A DNA stretch of 64,000 bases from an uncultured Bacilli bacterium (GCA_910585045.1 CAJUCD010000001.1:167033-231032), one strand, 5' to 3'. Numbered from the stretch's first letter, positions 24,072-33,101 are shown. The notes: generated by a model not told the origin, from the letters alone. Numbers and translations: made by a program.

Positions 24072-25049
24072 TTATCTTTGTATTGTAGTATTATGATTAT
24101 TTAGAAATTCTTTAGTGGCAAGTTGACACATTTTAATAATATCACTATAATCCCAAGCTCTAGCAAAGAATCTTCCATTATGACATCTTATAGCAGATGT
24201 GATACCTGAAATATTTGGAAGATTAGTAGTTTCTCCTGCCCATGTTTCTGGTAAAGGTATGCGTTGTGAAAATTTGTCTTCTAATGAAGGTGGAACACAT
24301 TGCAAAGCATAACCACCATCTGGATAAGGAAATACTATAAAATCAATTTTATGTTCAGAATTATTATTGTGATTAATTACTCCTGATTCCCAAGGAAAAG
24401 TTTGGCAGGGTATTAATAATATGTTTTCAAAATGTGTTTCATTATTATTAATTCTAGATATTAATTCGTATGGTGCAAGTGCATTAGCAATATAAGTTTC
24501 AATAATATTTTCTAATTCAATGCATGCAACGTTAGCACATTGTTCAAATTTTTCATTGTAATTATCATTTTTATTCCAGCAAGGTAAAAATGAAGTTATT
24601 GTTTTAAAAGGATGATTAGCCATTGATTTACCATTGTCTTCTAAATCTATATTTTGAATTATATGATAATCTATTAAGTTAGCAATTTCAGTCGTTTCTT
24701 GAGAACTTAATTTAAAATTTGATAAATATGCTATTAAATAATTGCCAAACTTTCTCCAAATTAATCCAGCACTGGCATATTCTACATTATTATTTCTTTT
24801 GCCATTTCCGCCTTTTTGGTGATGATCAAATTCTCCTTCGCCTATATCAACTAAAAAATCAGTGTTTTGTTTTAAAAAATCTAAATTTCGAGAACGGATT
24901 ACGAAAGTATCACCTCTTGGTTTATTTAAAAGGGCTAATATTGCAATAGCTATAACCTCATCACAGTGAAAAATGCCGTTATGAGTTCCGATGCAAATAT
25001 TAATGTTGTTTTTATTACTTTCTATTCGTGAGTTTACAACTTTTATCAT
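24072..25049 (-). CDS. MYG1/UPF0160 family, DHH-like metal-dependent hydrolase
   Basis: 325 residues. Motifs of the MYG1 family: IGTHNGIFHCDEVIAIAIL (metal-binding His/Asp), then VDIGEGEFDHHQKGG (DHH-like), ASAGLIWRKFG, and a C-terminal 'SAIRCHNGRFFARA'. Eukaryotic MYG1 is reported as an exonuclease; the bacterial role is not established. The ATG at 25049, with GGAGAAAA just upstream, is preferred over 25187, because the longer frame runs back through the -10 and the terminator of the next gene. Confidence 0.75.
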   Translation of the reverse strand: MIKVVNSRIESNKNNINICIGTHNGIFHCDEVIAIAILALLNKPRGDTFVIRSRNLDFLKQNTDFLVDIGEGEFDHHQKGGNGKRNNNVEYASAGLIWRKFGNYLIAYLSNFKLSSQETTEIANLIDYHIIQNIDLEDNGKSMANHPFKTITSFLPCWNKNDNYNEKFEQCANVACIELENIIETYIANALAPYELISRINNNETHFENILLIPCQTFPWESGVINHNNNSEHKIDFIVFPYPDGGYALQCVPPSLEDKFSQRIPLPETWAGETTNLPNISGITSAIRCHNGRFFARAWDYSDIIKMCQLATKEFLNNHNTTIQR

Positions 25050-25110
25050 ATTTTCTCCTTTTTTGTAGGTTATATTATAATTTTTTTTAAAATTTGTCAA
25101 GTAATTAAAA

Positions 25111-25134
25111 GAAAAAATAGCATTGCTGCTATTT
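25111..25134 (-). terminator. intrinsic terminator overlapping the stop of the next gene
   Basis: Stem AAATAGCA / TGCTATTT with a 4-nt loop and a T-run on the minus strand. Confidence 0.7.
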
Positions 25135-26541
25135 AGATTCTTTAACAATTTCTTTTGATTTTTCTCGGTTTTCTTTAGTGTAGCCAATTAATATTTTTTC
25201 GTTTTTACTGGCAATAGTTTCAGCAACTTCATTAATGATTGATGTTGATTTTTTAGTAATACCATCAACTTGAAGCAATGCTTTTGTTTTACCATCTTTT
25301 AACATAGCCATTAAACTTTTTGTAGTAGTAATACCATGTTGTTTTAAACGATGTTCGTATATCCATACGATATCCTTATATTCAACAATTAGTAATTTGC
25401 CAACAAAACTAATTAAATATTTTTTACTTAGAACTAAATGTGCTCTTTCATAATGGAAAGTTTCTTTTCCATCAACGTCTTTTTCAATTTTAGCAAGTTC
25501 TTCATCACTAATATTTTTTAATACTTTTTCAGTTTGAAGTTTTCTTACAAAATAAAGTAATAGGTAAGTAAACGTACAAATTGATGAAATGAAAATAATT
25601 CCTGCTAAAACTCCCATCATTATAGAGTCTTTAGTAGTATCTAAGTATATTTGAGCAAAATAATTATTGTATTCAGAAGTTGTAATGTTTTTATTAAACT
25701 CTTTGTTATACCATTTTATAGCAGCATTTGTGATACTACTATTAGTTTTTTTAGTTGTACCATAAATAGTTTCAGGATTCTTTTTTAAGTCTTTTTTTGA
25801 AAGATTTTCATATTCAGAATCTGAAAGAGTTATAATGTAATAAAAATCATCATTTGCTGCTGCATATAATTTTTTGCTGCCAGCAGAGTAACTTTCAACT
25901 CTTCCATAAATTTTGTTGATTTTTATGTTTGCTTTTTCTTCAGCAGTTGTATAGTTGTGAGTGCTAGCAAGGGGAGTAGTATTGTCTAAATAAACTCCTC
26001 CAAAATAACTGTTAAATTCACTTAATTTGATTTTGTCTTCAGCATCTACATTAGAATTATACCAGTTAACCGCATATGATTTAACGTTATTTTCTGTCTT
26101 TTTAGTTACACCATAAATAGTTTCAGGATTTTTTGCTAAATCAATTTTAGAAATTCTTGTATATTCATCTTTAGTTAAGCATACTAAGTATAAATATTTA
26201 TCCTTATCTTCAACAATATATAGTGCTTTGTCAGTGTTTTTATATGTGGCAATAGCTGTGTATAATTTAGTTATTACTAGATATGAATTGACTCCTTCTG
26301 CATTTTTTTGTTTGTCAATAACATCATTTAGAAATGTTGCTTCTTTTTGTAATTCTTCGATGCTTAGCTTACCTTCTATAATTTCATTTAAATTTTTGGT
26401 ATCTGTTGGAACTCTATTATTTTCATAAAGTAACAACAAAGCGCAAAAAGATGTTAGAATTACAAAAACGATTCCGATAATCAAAAGATTGTTGATTTTT
26501 TTGAATTCTTTTTTAAAGATTTCATTGTTAACTCTTTTCAT
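25129..26541 (-). CDS. two-pass membrane protein with duplicated extracellular domain
   Basis: 470 residues. A membrane helix (about 18-38) is followed by two ~100-residue repeats. Both contain the block 'DLxKNPETIYGxTKKT', and each ends in 'YFGGVYLD' or 'YFAQIYLD'. A second helix (about 300-325) leads to a ~140-residue cytoplasmic domain with EEELAKI-type helices and 'KYLISFVGKLLIVEYKDIVWIYEHRLKQHG', a PH-like beta pattern. I do not recognise the family. The cytoplasmic part resembles domains that read membrane state, but no function is claimed. The gene has its own RBS (GGAG) and terminator. Confidence 0.55.
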   Translation of the reverse strand: MKRVNNEIFKKEFKKINNLLIIGIVFVILTSFCALLLLYENNRVPTDTKNLNEIIEGKLSIEELQKEATFLNDVIDKQKNAEGVNSYLVITKLYTAIATYKNTDKALYIVEDKDKYLYLVCLTKDEYTRISKIDLAKNPETIYGVTKKTENNVKSYAVNWYNSNVDAEDKIKLSEFNSYFGGVYLDNTTPLASTHNYTTAEEKANIKINKIYGRVESYSAGSKKLYAAANDDFYYIITLSDSEYENLSKKDLKKNPETIYGTTKKTNSSITNAAIKWYNKEFNKNITTSEYNNYFAQIYLDTTKDSIMMGVLAGIIFISSICTFTYLLLYFVRKLQTEKVLKNISDEELAKIEKDVDGKETFHYERAHLVLSKKYLISFVGKLLIVEYKDIVWIYEHRLKQHGITTTKSLMAMLKDGKTKALLQVDGITKKSTSIINEVAETIASKNEKILIGYTKENREKSKEIVKESK

Positions 26542-26711
26542 ATAAACTCCTCTTTCTTCCTATATTATAGCATATTTATTTACAAAAAAAAATATGAAAA
26601 TGGATATTGTTTCTAATATAAAAATATGTTAAAATTATAAAGGATATTATTTTATTATATATAACATTTGGTAGAGTTTTTTAATAGTATAGATAGAAAG
26701 GACGATGCTTT

Positions 26712-26978
26712 TTGTTATATATAAAAGAATCAAGAGGAGATATTTTCAAAATAATAGGTGCAAATGTTAGATATTATCGGGGATTATATAATATTAATAA
26801 TCCAAGTGAAAAAATTTCTCAAGCTAAACTTGCGAAAATATGTAATGTTTCAACAGGATTAATAGGTTCACTTGAAACAGGAAAAGTTTTGGGAATAAGT
26901 ATTCCAGTACTTTGGAATATATCACAAATATTAGATGTTAGCATTGAAAAATTCTTTGAAGATAGATTTTCTTCTTAA
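26712..26978 (+). CDS. XRE family regulator, small
   Basis: 88 residues with the helix-turn-helix QAKLAKICNVSTGLIGSLETG, and a C-terminal 'VSIEKFFEDRF' helix like the small regulator at 15221. Start TTG at 26712, about 9 bp after AAAGGA; the ATG at 26705 is in another frame and gives only a short peptide. It is convergent with divIC through a 14-bp terminator. Its target is unknown; no operator is obvious within 150 bp. Confidence 0.7.
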   Translation: MLYIKESRGDIFKIIGANVRYYRGLYNINNPSEKISQAKLAKICNVSTGLIGSLETGKVLGISIPVLWNISQILDVSIEKFFEDRFSS

Positions 26979-27012
26979 AAAACAGATACTAGTTGTTAGT
27001 ATCTGTTTTTCT
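26978..27012. terminator. bidirectional terminator, 14-bp stem
   Basis: AAAAACAGATACTA / TAGTATCTGTTTTT around GTTGT, between the XRE gene and divIC. Confidence 0.85.
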
Positions 27013-27291
27013 AATTATTATTTCACCGTTTTTAGTATATAGATATTTTTCTTTAGCATATCTTTCAACATACGCAGGATTTTGTAATTTTTGTACTTCA
27101 GCTTTAAGCGCTTCTTCGTTATCTAGTAATTCTTCATATGAAGATTTTAAAATGCTTATTTCTTTATTGTTTGCCATTATTTTTAACCAATCGGGAAGTA
27201 TATTTATACACATAAAAGTAATGATAAACATAAATGCTAAAACAAATAAAGTTAGTCTTCTTTTTTCTTTTTTAGTTACTTTTTTATTCAT
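26989..27291 (-). CDS. divIC: DivIC/FtsB-like septum protein
   Basis: 100 residues: basic N-terminus, one membrane helix (about 11-33), then a coiled coil (about 38-68: NNKEISILKSSYEELL) and the tail NPAYVERYAKEKYLYTKNGE typical of FtsB/DivIC. It stabilises the divisome with FtsL/DivIB. The gene order yabP-yabQ-divIC is that of B. subtilis. The ATG at 27291, after GGGTGA, is the probable start. Confidence 0.85.
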   Translation of the reverse strand: MNKKVTKKEKRRLTLFVLAFMFIITFMCINILPDWLKIMANNKEISILKSSYEELLDNEEALKAEVQKLQNPAYVERYAKEKYLYTKNGEIIIRKTDTNN

Positions 27292-27302
27292 AATAGTCAC
27301 CC

Positions 27303-27635
27303 TTATTTTATTTTAGTATAACATTTCTTTTTTATTTTTGCAATGAATTCGCGGTATTTGACATTACTTAACAATATTTTTAAGAGTTTACTTCCTATTA
27401 AATAACCAATAATTATCATTAAGAAAAAATATATATGAAATTGGCCATTATTTAGTTTGAATAATAATATTAAATATATTAAAACAATGTTATACATGAA
27501 TAATATAGTAGCAAGGCTTCTAAATACTCTTTTTTTCTTTTTTATTATATGATTATGTAAGTAATAAAGAAAAGTAAATATTAGTCCATAGAAACAGGAA
27601 AATAATAAAACAATTATTTGTGTTTTAGCTGTCAT
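27303..27635 (-). CDS. yabQ: YabQ-like sporulation membrane protein
   Basis: 110 residues with three or four hydrophobic segments and a basic C-terminus, starting with 'QIIVLLFSCFYGLIFTFLYY'. Length, topology and position between yabP and divIC identify it as YabQ, needed for spore cortex formation in B. subtilis. The stop of yabP and its start share one base. Sequence similarity alone would not be decisive. Confidence 0.7.
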   Translation of the reverse strand: MTAKTQIIVLLFSCFYGLIFTFLYYLHNHIIKKKKRVFRSLATILFMYNIVLIYLILLFKLNNGQFHIYFFLMIIIGYLIGSKLLKILLSNVKYREFIAKIKKKCYTKIK

Positions 27636-27925
27636 TATTTAAATAGTTTTGATAAAATGCTTTCTTCTTTGCCTTTGTTATTGCTGTCTAAATAATTAAA
27701 ACTGTTAATTTTGCCTTTTATTTTTAAATTACCATCATGAGTGTCAAGCTTCATAATTTCTAAATTACTTCCTTTTATGAGTATTATTCCCATGTTACTT
27801 TCCAGTAAAAATTCTTCAGAATCAAAACTAGTTATTTTTTTAATACCAGTTAGAGCTATTTCACGGCGGTCTATTAGTTTTAGTTCATGTGAACCATAGG
27901 TTACTATTTCTTCTACTTTGTCCAT
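27635..27925 (-). CDS. yabP: YabP sporulation protein
   Basis: 96 residues of the YabP/YqfC fold. It begins HELKLIDRREIALTGIKKI and has 'SFDSEEFLLESNMGIILIKGSNLEIMKLD' later (shown here by its conserved SFDSEEFLL and MGIILIKG segments). Required with YabQ for cortex assembly in known sporeformers. It heads yabP-yabQ-divIC with RBS AGGAGA. Confidence 0.85.
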   Translation of the reverse strand: MDKVEEIVTYGSHELKLIDRREIALTGIKKITSFDSEEFLLESNMGIILIKGSNLEIMKLDTHDGNLKIKGKINSFNYLDSNNKGKEESILSKLFK

Positions 27926-27973
27926 TTTATTTTCTCCTTTTATAAAATTTATGATTAAAGAGAAAATTTTAGA

Positions 27974-27999
27974 ATAAAAAAACTACTGATTTAGTAGTT
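27974..27999 (-). terminator. intrinsic terminator of spoVG
   Basis: Stem AACTACT / AGTAGTT with a 5-nt loop and T-run on the minus strand. Confidence 0.75.
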
Positions 28000-28255
28000 A
28001 TTCTGCTTTTTTGTATTCTTCTAAAATAGCATCTTCAAACATTTTACGTACATCTGGATTAATTGGGTGAGCTATATCTCTATATCCACCAGTAGCAGTT
28101 TTTCTACTTGGCATAGCGATAAATAAACCATTATCTCCTTCGATGATTCTGATGTCATGGATTGCGAATGAGTCATCTATTAAAATTGATGCGATTCCTT
28201 TCATTCTTGATCCTTCTTTTTCGATTTTACGAACGCTTACTGATGTAATTTGCAT
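27998..28255 (-). CDS. spoVG: SpoVG septation/RNA-binding regulator
   Basis: 85 residues, the full SpoVG length without the variable tail: [20 protein letters not shown], then [11 protein letters not shown], then [20 protein letters not shown]. SpoVG binds nucleic acid and affects septum position, cortex and virulence genes. It is monocistronic with a terminator; an AGGGAA RBS is upstream. Confidence 0.95.
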   Translation of the reverse strand: MQITSVSVRKIEKEGSRMKGIASILIDDSFAIHDIRIIEGDNGLFIAMPSRKTATGGYRDIAHPINPDVRKMFEDAILEEYKKAE

Positions 28256-28327
28256 AAATATTCTTTCCCTTCTAAGTTTAATAACTTAATTATATTTTAT
28301 AGCAAAAATAACTAAATAGCAAGTATT

Positions 28328-28540
28328 TTACTCATATTTTACTTTTATATCACCAGTAATTATATCAGCATAGCTAAAACTTTTTTCATAATTAGGACTT
28401 TTAATGGTAAAAATATTTGGGTATATTGCGGTTATGGTTCCACTGTAATAGTTAACTTTATTTCGCATTCCATATGCTTTAATTTCAACATTTTTGTTTA
28501 AATGTTTTTCGACTTCTTCTTTTATAAAATTTGGATTCAT
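28328..28540 (-). CDS. veg: Veg protein
   Basis: 70 residues with the Veg signature 'SGTITAIYPNIFTIKSP' and SFSYADIITGDI. Veg modulates biofilm genes in B. subtilis. It is slightly shorter than the ~86-residue B. subtilis form. It follows yabG by 7 bp, an ancient order (ksgA-yabG-veg). Confidence 0.88.
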   Translation of the reverse strand: MNPNFIKEEVEKHLNKNVEIKAYGMRNKVNYYSGTITAIYPNIFTIKSPNYEKSFSYADIITGDIKVKYE

Positions 28541-28547
28541 AATTCTC

Positions 28548-29321
28548 CTATCTGGGATATCCTATATACATAAGTCCATTACATTTAATACCACCAATGC
28601 CATCATGACCATATTTAGTTTTATCAAGTAACTCTAAGAGATTTACTTCTTGGTTGCGTTCAGTTAAAGCTATAGAGGAAGCAATAATGGCGGGATCAAG
28701 AGCATGAATATTAATTCTTTTAGGACTAGAGGCAAAATTGGCGCCAGCTTTTAGTAATTCTTCATAATTTGATTGACAAGCTCCTGCAATAATTATTAAT
28801 TTATCATGAGATTTTTCATATTTTCTGGCTACTTTTACAGCTTTAATAAAGTTAGCAGAATTACGATAGTTATTTAAATCATTTATATTGCCTTTTTTGC
28901 GATAATAAGCATCATGACCTGTAATTATAAGAATATCGGGTTTGTGTTCTTTTAATAATGGTAAAATGCTTTCATAAATATGTTCTTCAACGATTTTTTT
29001 TCCGACAGCGTAAAGGCCTTTTTTTTTATAGTATTTAATGCATTTTTCTAAGTATTCTTTATCACCATCAATATGAAGTATTTTAGCTGGTATATAAAAA
29101 TATTCACTACGATCTAAATTTTTTTCTTCTTCATTATTATTAACTATATCTTCTTTATCTTTGTTGTTATATTTTTCTAGATCTTCTAAGGTAGAGTCAG
29201 CATATAATCTAACTTCTAATCCTTTTAAATAATACATGTCATTTTTGATATTGGTAATTTTAAATATTGTATCGTGATTGTAACTTTTTCTAGTAACCAA
29301 ATCGCCTCTTTTAAGTTGCAT
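28548..29321 (-). CDS. yabG: YabG sporulation-specific protease
   Basis: 257 residues: an N-terminal SH3-like barrel (RGDLVTRKSYNHD), 'PAKILHIDGDKEYLEKC', 'DILIITGHDAYY', 'NSANFIKAVKVARKYEKSHD', 'IIAGACQSNYEELLKAGANFASSP' and 'DKTKYGHDGIGGIKCNGLM' (all shortened here) match YabG in order. YabG trims coat proteins. A CATAAAAT at 29346-29339 resembles a mother-cell sigma -10. It sits between ksgA and veg as in B. subtilis. Confidence 0.88.
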   Translation of the reverse strand: MQLKRGDLVTRKSYNHDTIFKITNIKNDMYYLKGLEVRLYADSTLEDLEKYNNKDKEDIVNNNEEEKNLDRSEYFYIPAKILHIDGDKEYLEKCIKYYKKKGLYAVGKKIVEEHIYESILPLLKEHKPDILIITGHDAYYRKKGNINDLNNYRNSANFIKAVKVARKYEKSHDKLIIIAGACQSNYEELLKAGANFASSPKRINIHALDPAIIASSIALTERNQEVNLLELLDKTKYGHDGIGGIKCNGLMYIGYPR

Positions 29322-29388
29322 ATAATTATCACCATTAAATTTTATGTTTTAAAATCTTTTTTATGAAGGATAAATGTATTGAACCTAA

Positions 29389-29426
29389 ATAAAAAAGTGT
29401 TAATAATTTGATAGTTATTAACACTT
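29389..29426 (-). terminator. intrinsic terminator of ksgA
   Basis: 12-bp stem AAGTGTTAATAA / TTATTAACACTT with an 8-nt loop and T-run on the minus strand. Confidence 0.8.
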
Positions 29427-30207
29427 ATATATTATTAGCTATTTCTATAAACAATTCTATTGGTATTTGTTCTGCTCGTACTGTATCAGGTAAATTATGA
29501 TTTGCTAAAATAGATGTTATTTTGTTCCAATTATAGCTTTTTAAATTATTTTTTAAAGTTTTTCGTTTCATTTTAAAGGCATCTTCAACTATTTTAAAAA
29601 ATAAATCGGGATTTTTACATATAAAATTTTTTTCTTTTTTAGTAAAGTTTACTGTAGCGCTATCAACTTTTGGTATAGGCCTAAAACATGTATTTTTTAC
29701 TTCAAATAAGTATTTTATATCAAAGTAGTAATTTAAATAAATTGTAAGAGAATTATAATCTTTTGTTCCTGGCTTTGCTGTAAATCTTTTAGCTACCTCT
29801 TTTTGAACAAGTAGAGTCATGCTTTTTAGATTAGGAAGATTTATAACGTGCTTTATAATAGGCGTTGTTATATAATAAGGGATATTAGCAATAATATAAA
29901 TGTTATTATAAGGAATATCTTTTATGTCTTCTAATATATTAGTTTTTAAAAAATCTTTATATATAATGCTCGTTTTATTATCTTCATAATTATTTAAAAT
30001 GTCTTTCATGCGGGTGTCAATTTCATAACATAGAAGATAAGAATTTTTATCTTTTAAATATTTTGTTAGAGCACCTTTTCCAGGGCCGATTTCAATTATT
30101 AAATCATCTTCTAGGGTGTTAATTGAATCTGCTATTTTTTTTAGAATGTTTTCATCTTGTAAAAAGTTTTGACCAAGACTTTTTTTAGCTGGTATAAAAT
30201 TGTCCAT
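29425..30207 (-). CDS. ksgA: 16S rRNA (adenine1518/1519-N6)-dimethyltransferase
   Basis: 260 residues. SAM-binding IEIGPGKGALTKYL (motif I), NIPYYITTPI (motif IV, N-I-P-Y) and 'FRPIPKVDSATV' of the KsgA/Dim1 family. It dimethylates two adenines in helix 45 of 16S rRNA during 30S maturation. Neighbours: yabG downstream, the 3D-domain gene upstream, as in the B. subtilis order. Confidence 0.95.
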   Translation of the reverse strand: MDNFIPAKKSLGQNFLQDENILKKIADSINTLEDDLIIEIGPGKGALTKYLKDKNSYLLCYEIDTRMKDILNNYEDNKTSIIYKDFLKTNILEDIKDIPYNNIYIIANIPYYITTPIIKHVINLPNLKSMTLLVQKEVAKRFTAKPGTKDYNSLTIYLNYYFDIKYLFEVKNTCFRPIPKVDSATVNFTKKEKNFICKNPDLFFKIVEDAFKMKRKTLKNNLKSYNWNKITSILANHNLPDTVRAEQIPIELFIEIANNI

Positions 30208-30237
30208 AAATATTTCCTTTCTATTTAAAAAGATGGG

Positions 30238-30810
30238 TTATTTTTCCCATCCAAATCTTAATACATCATAAGTTATTGAACTTCGACCAATATATTTTGC
30301 AGCATATGCTTCACTTGGAGCTAGAAAATCAATATCATTACCAAGAACACCACGGTCTAAGACAATAGCTATTGTAGGTTTATCACTAATTCTAGCACTA
30401 TCAAAACGAATTATAGTACCACATGGTAAATTCTTAGAAGAAGCAACAATATTTATATTACCATAAGTTTTATCTTCATATGTATTACGACCATTGCTTA
30501 AGTCTAATTTACTCATACATGCTAGACGTCCAGAACATAATGGGCAATCAGCACCATATCCAGTTAAATCACCAGTGTAACTATCTAGAGAGCCCCATAA
30601 ATATTTTTGAAGTGCTTCAGCATTTTCTCTTTCTTCTTCCTCTTTATTTATAAATAGAGCCATGGTAGATAAATCAACATTTCGATTAACATTTTCATTA
30701 CTACTATATATTTGTCTTTTACTTGAAGATGCTGTAATAGCAATAACTGCAAATAATATAAGACTTGTTTTTATTATATATCCGAAGTAAACCATTGTTT
30801 TACTTTTCAT
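30238..30810 (-). CDS. 3D-domain cell-wall protein (YabE-like, no G5)
   Basis: 190 residues: N-terminal signal/membrane segment (about 7-25), a short linker, then a C-terminal double-psi '3D' domain with LTGYGADCPLCSG, 'PCGTIIRF' and VLDRGVLGNDIDFL, containing the Asp residues that name it. Some related domains act as lytic transglycosylases (Sps/YabE/YocH). It sits where yabE lies in B. subtilis, but lacks the DUF348 repeats and G5 domain of YabE. RBS AGGTGA. Confidence 0.8.
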   Translation of the reverse strand: MKSKTMVYFGYIIKTSLILFAVIAITASSSKRQIYSSNENVNRNVDLSTMALFINKEEEERENAEALQKYLWGSLDSYTGDLTGYGADCPLCSGRLACMSKLDLSNGRNTYEDKTYGNINIVASSKNLPCGTIIRFDSARISDKPTIAIVLDRGVLGNDIDFLAPSEAYAAKYIGRSSITYDVLRFGWEK

Positions 30811-30853
30811 TTTTTCACCTCAATTGGTTAGAGTTATTTTATCATATTTTATA

Positions 30854-31603
30854 CTAAATGTCAAAAATACGCTTGATATTTTGATTAGTGATTAAAGCAA
30901 GTTTTGCTAAATTAGTATTTTTTAAATGACTTATAAATTTTGCTATTACAAAAATATTAGCAGGTTCGTTACATTTGCCACGAAAGGGCTCAGGACTTAA
31001 ATATGGGCTGTCAGTTTCTAAAATAATGTTTTTTAGGTCTATTTCTTTAATTACCTCTTTTAATTTAGAATTTTTAAAAGTAATAACACCATTAATTCCT
31101 AATAGAAATCCCATCTTAATATATATATTAGCAGTTTCAAGAGAACCAGAAAAAGAGTGAATAACACCTGTTACTTTATGCTTTTTTAATATATTTATAG
31201 TGTCTTCAGTAGCATCACGACTGTGAATAATTACTGGCTTATGATATTTTTCGGCTAAACTTAGTTGACTTTCAAATAACTCAATTTGAGCTTGTTTGTT
31301 TTCTTTAGTATAATGATAATCTAAGCCAATTTCACCAATGGCAACTATTTTAGGATTATTAAGGTTGTCTTCGATAAATTTTAATTCTTCAGGATTATAA
31401 TTATCAACTTCTTCAGGATGGATGCCAATTGCTCCATACATATTAGGATATCGTGTAATTAAATCTAAAACTTCAAGATTACTTTTATGATTGCATCCAT
31501 TATTTATAATTTGAAAGATTTTATTTTCTTTTGCATTATTAATAATAGAGTCTATATTATTATAATATTCTTTAAAAACATGACAGTGTGTATCTGTAAA
31601 CAT
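30854..31603 (-). CDS. tatD: TatD family metal-dependent DNase
   Basis: 249 residues. Metal ligands TDTHCHV (HxH), GEIGLDYHY, VIIHSRDATEDT and LETDSPYLSPEP are in order. TatD hydrolases are 3'-5' exonucleases in quality control. The ATG at 31603 after AAGGTGAT is preferred to 31648. The B. subtilis order yabD(tatD)-yabE-ksgA is conserved. Confidence 0.92.
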   Translation of the reverse strand: MFTDTHCHVFKEYYNNIDSIINNAKENKIFQIINNGCNHKSNLEVLDLITRYPNMYGAIGIHPEEVDNYNPEELKFIEDNLNNPKIVAIGEIGLDYHYTKENKQAQIELFESQLSLAEKYHKPVIIHSRDATEDTINILKKHKVTGVIHSFSGSLETANIYIKMGFLLGINGVITFKNSKLKEVIKEIDLKNIILETDSPYLSPEPFRGKCNEPANIFVIAKFISHLKNTNLAKLALITNQNIKRIFDI

Positions 31604-31634
31604 AAAATCACCTTGTTTTATTATAGTTAAAAAG

Positions 31635-32303
31635 TTAAGAAACTGCAACGGGAGAAATGTTATTTTTTTTATTTCTTTTTCTTGAGGCTGAAGTTGATTG
31701 GTAAGCTTTGAAAAATTCTCTTATTTCTGGATATTCTGGAACTAATTCTTCTAGGTGCGCTAATAGCTTTTGCTCATTAGCTAAAATATGGAAAATATTA
31801 AAACCAGGTGGAATTAAATCTTTATTTTGTAAAGTTCTTTCGTTATTAATATATATTAAAATATTGTATAAAATAATATCTAAATCAATTTCTTGAGGCA
31901 CATTTTGAGATATTAATAATTCTGATTTAGAATGGCAAGGTTTTTGGTATTCAAGAAAATAATAACGTTCATTTAATGTAATATGATATGTTTCTTCTAT
32001 TCTGGTAGAATTATTATATAAGAAATGATATGATATGCCTCCAGATATTAATTTATTATCATTGGTTAAGATAATATTTCCTGAAAAAACAAGAGTAGGA
32101 GTTATATATATTGAAAAGAATACATGTTTAGTGTTGCTTTCACTATGATATTTTTTAAATTCTAAACGTCTTTTAAAAGCTCCATTTTGGTGCTCTACAA
32201 AATGAATCAATGCTAAACTATTATCGATTTGTAAAAAAAGTGAACTTTCACTATTCGCAGATTTTAAATATCTTCCTTTATGTAATATATTTATATTTTT
32301 CAT
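31635..32303 (-). CDS. hypothetical protein, beta-rich with lysine-rich tail
   Basis: 222 residues, no signal peptide. The N-terminal ~130 residues alternate polar and hydrophobic residues like a beta sandwich, a middle helical part (DLDIILYNILIYIN) follows, and the tail is basic (SASRKRNKKNNIS). The family is not recognised. It is upstream of tatD by 31 bp and so could be co-transcribed. RBS GAGGGAA. Confidence 0.5.
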   Translation of the reverse strand: MKNINILHKGRYLKSANSESSLFLQIDNSLALIHFVEHQNGAFKRRLEFKKYHSESNTKHVFFSIYITPTLVFSGNIILTNDNKLISGGISYHFLYNNSTRIEETYHITLNERYYFLEYQKPCHSKSELLISQNVPQEIDLDIILYNILIYINNERTLQNKDLIPPGFNIFHILANEQKLLAHLEELVPEYPEIREFFKAYQSTSASRKRNKKNNISPVAVS

Positions 32304-32425
32304 AATTCCCTCTGATATGTTAATTTTAGCATATTTATTTAAAAAAAGTAAAGTTTAAGTATAATAATTATTATTTTTTGTTCAGTTCTTCTTGTAACTG
32401 GTATAATTAAATTGGAGGTTTTAAT

Positions 32426-32875
32426 ATGACTATATATATTGGAGCAGATTATAAGGGAGATTGTTTAAAAAAACAAATATCTGAATATTTGAAAAATAAG
32501 AATTATGAAGTTATTGATTCTTTTGTTGATGAAAGAGAGATAAATGATTATACTGATTTTGCTTTTGCAGTAGGAGAACAAGTAAGAGATAATAGAAACT
32601 CTATGGGAATTTTAATATGTGAGTCAGGGCATGGAGTATGTATAGCAGCTAATAAAGTTAAGGGAATTAGATGTATTAGAGCAACAAATGTTAAAGAGGC
32701 TTTGTTAGGAAGAGAACATGATGGAGCTAATATTTTAGCACTTGGAAGTGCTTTTATATCAGATTTAAAAGATTTATATGCTATTATTGATACATTTATT
32801 AATACTCCTTATCCAGTTTTAGAAAGAAGATTAAATAGAATTGCAAAATTAGCAAAATATGAGGAAGAAAACTAA
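32426..32875 (+). CDS. rpiB: ribose-5-phosphate isomerase B
   Basis: 149 residues of the RpiB/LacAB family. It begins IYIGADYKGDCLKKQI; CESGHGVCIAANKVKGIRCI is the active-site region with catalytic Cys. LREHDGANILALG-type block: here GREHDGANILALGS. It interconverts ribose-5-phosphate and ribulose-5-phosphate. The TAATG junction couples it to the DUF1146 gene. Confidence 0.88.
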   Translation: MTIYIGADYKGDCLKKQISEYLKNKNYEVIDSFVDEREINDYTDFAFAVGEQVRDNRNSMGILICESGHGVCIAANKVKGIRCIRATNVKEALLGREHDGANILALGSAFISDLKDLYAIIDTFINTPYPVLERRLNRIAKLAKYEEEN

Positions 32876-33057
32876 TGGAATTAAAAGTATATTTATATGT
32901 GTTTTTTACCTTTATGTCTGTTTTTATTTTTAATGGGATAAATTTTAATTTGATTATGAAAAAAAATAAAGTAATAGAAGCTAAACTGTTAGTATTATCG
33001 CTTAGTTTTGCTTTAAGTTATTTGCTAACTAATTTTGTGATAGATTTTATTAGTTAA
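32875..33057 (+). CDS. DUF1146 small membrane protein
   Basis: 60 residues with two hydrophobic segments (about 5-20 and 40-58) and the family block INFNLIMKKNKVIEAKLLVL. DUF1146 proteins (YwzB) are typical of Bacilli and of unknown function. The ATG shares a base with the rpiB stop. Confidence 0.75.
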   Translation: MELKVYLYVFFTFMSVFIFNGINFNLIMKKNKVIEAKLLVLSLSFALSYLLTNFVIDFIS

Positions 33058-33080
33058 TGTTTTTTTAATATTTAGATAAT

Positions 33081-33101
33081 AAAAAAAGAGACTAAGTCTC
33101 T
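33081..33101 (-). terminator. intrinsic terminator of prfA-prmC
   Basis: Stem AGAGAC / GTCTCT with a 3-nt loop (or five paired bases with a 5-nt loop), T-run on the minus strand. Confidence 0.7.

Noticed and set aside
24719..24949. Plus-strand ORF inside the MYG1-like gene
   Set aside because: Opposite-strand shadow without RBS; the minus-strand gene has clear family motifs.
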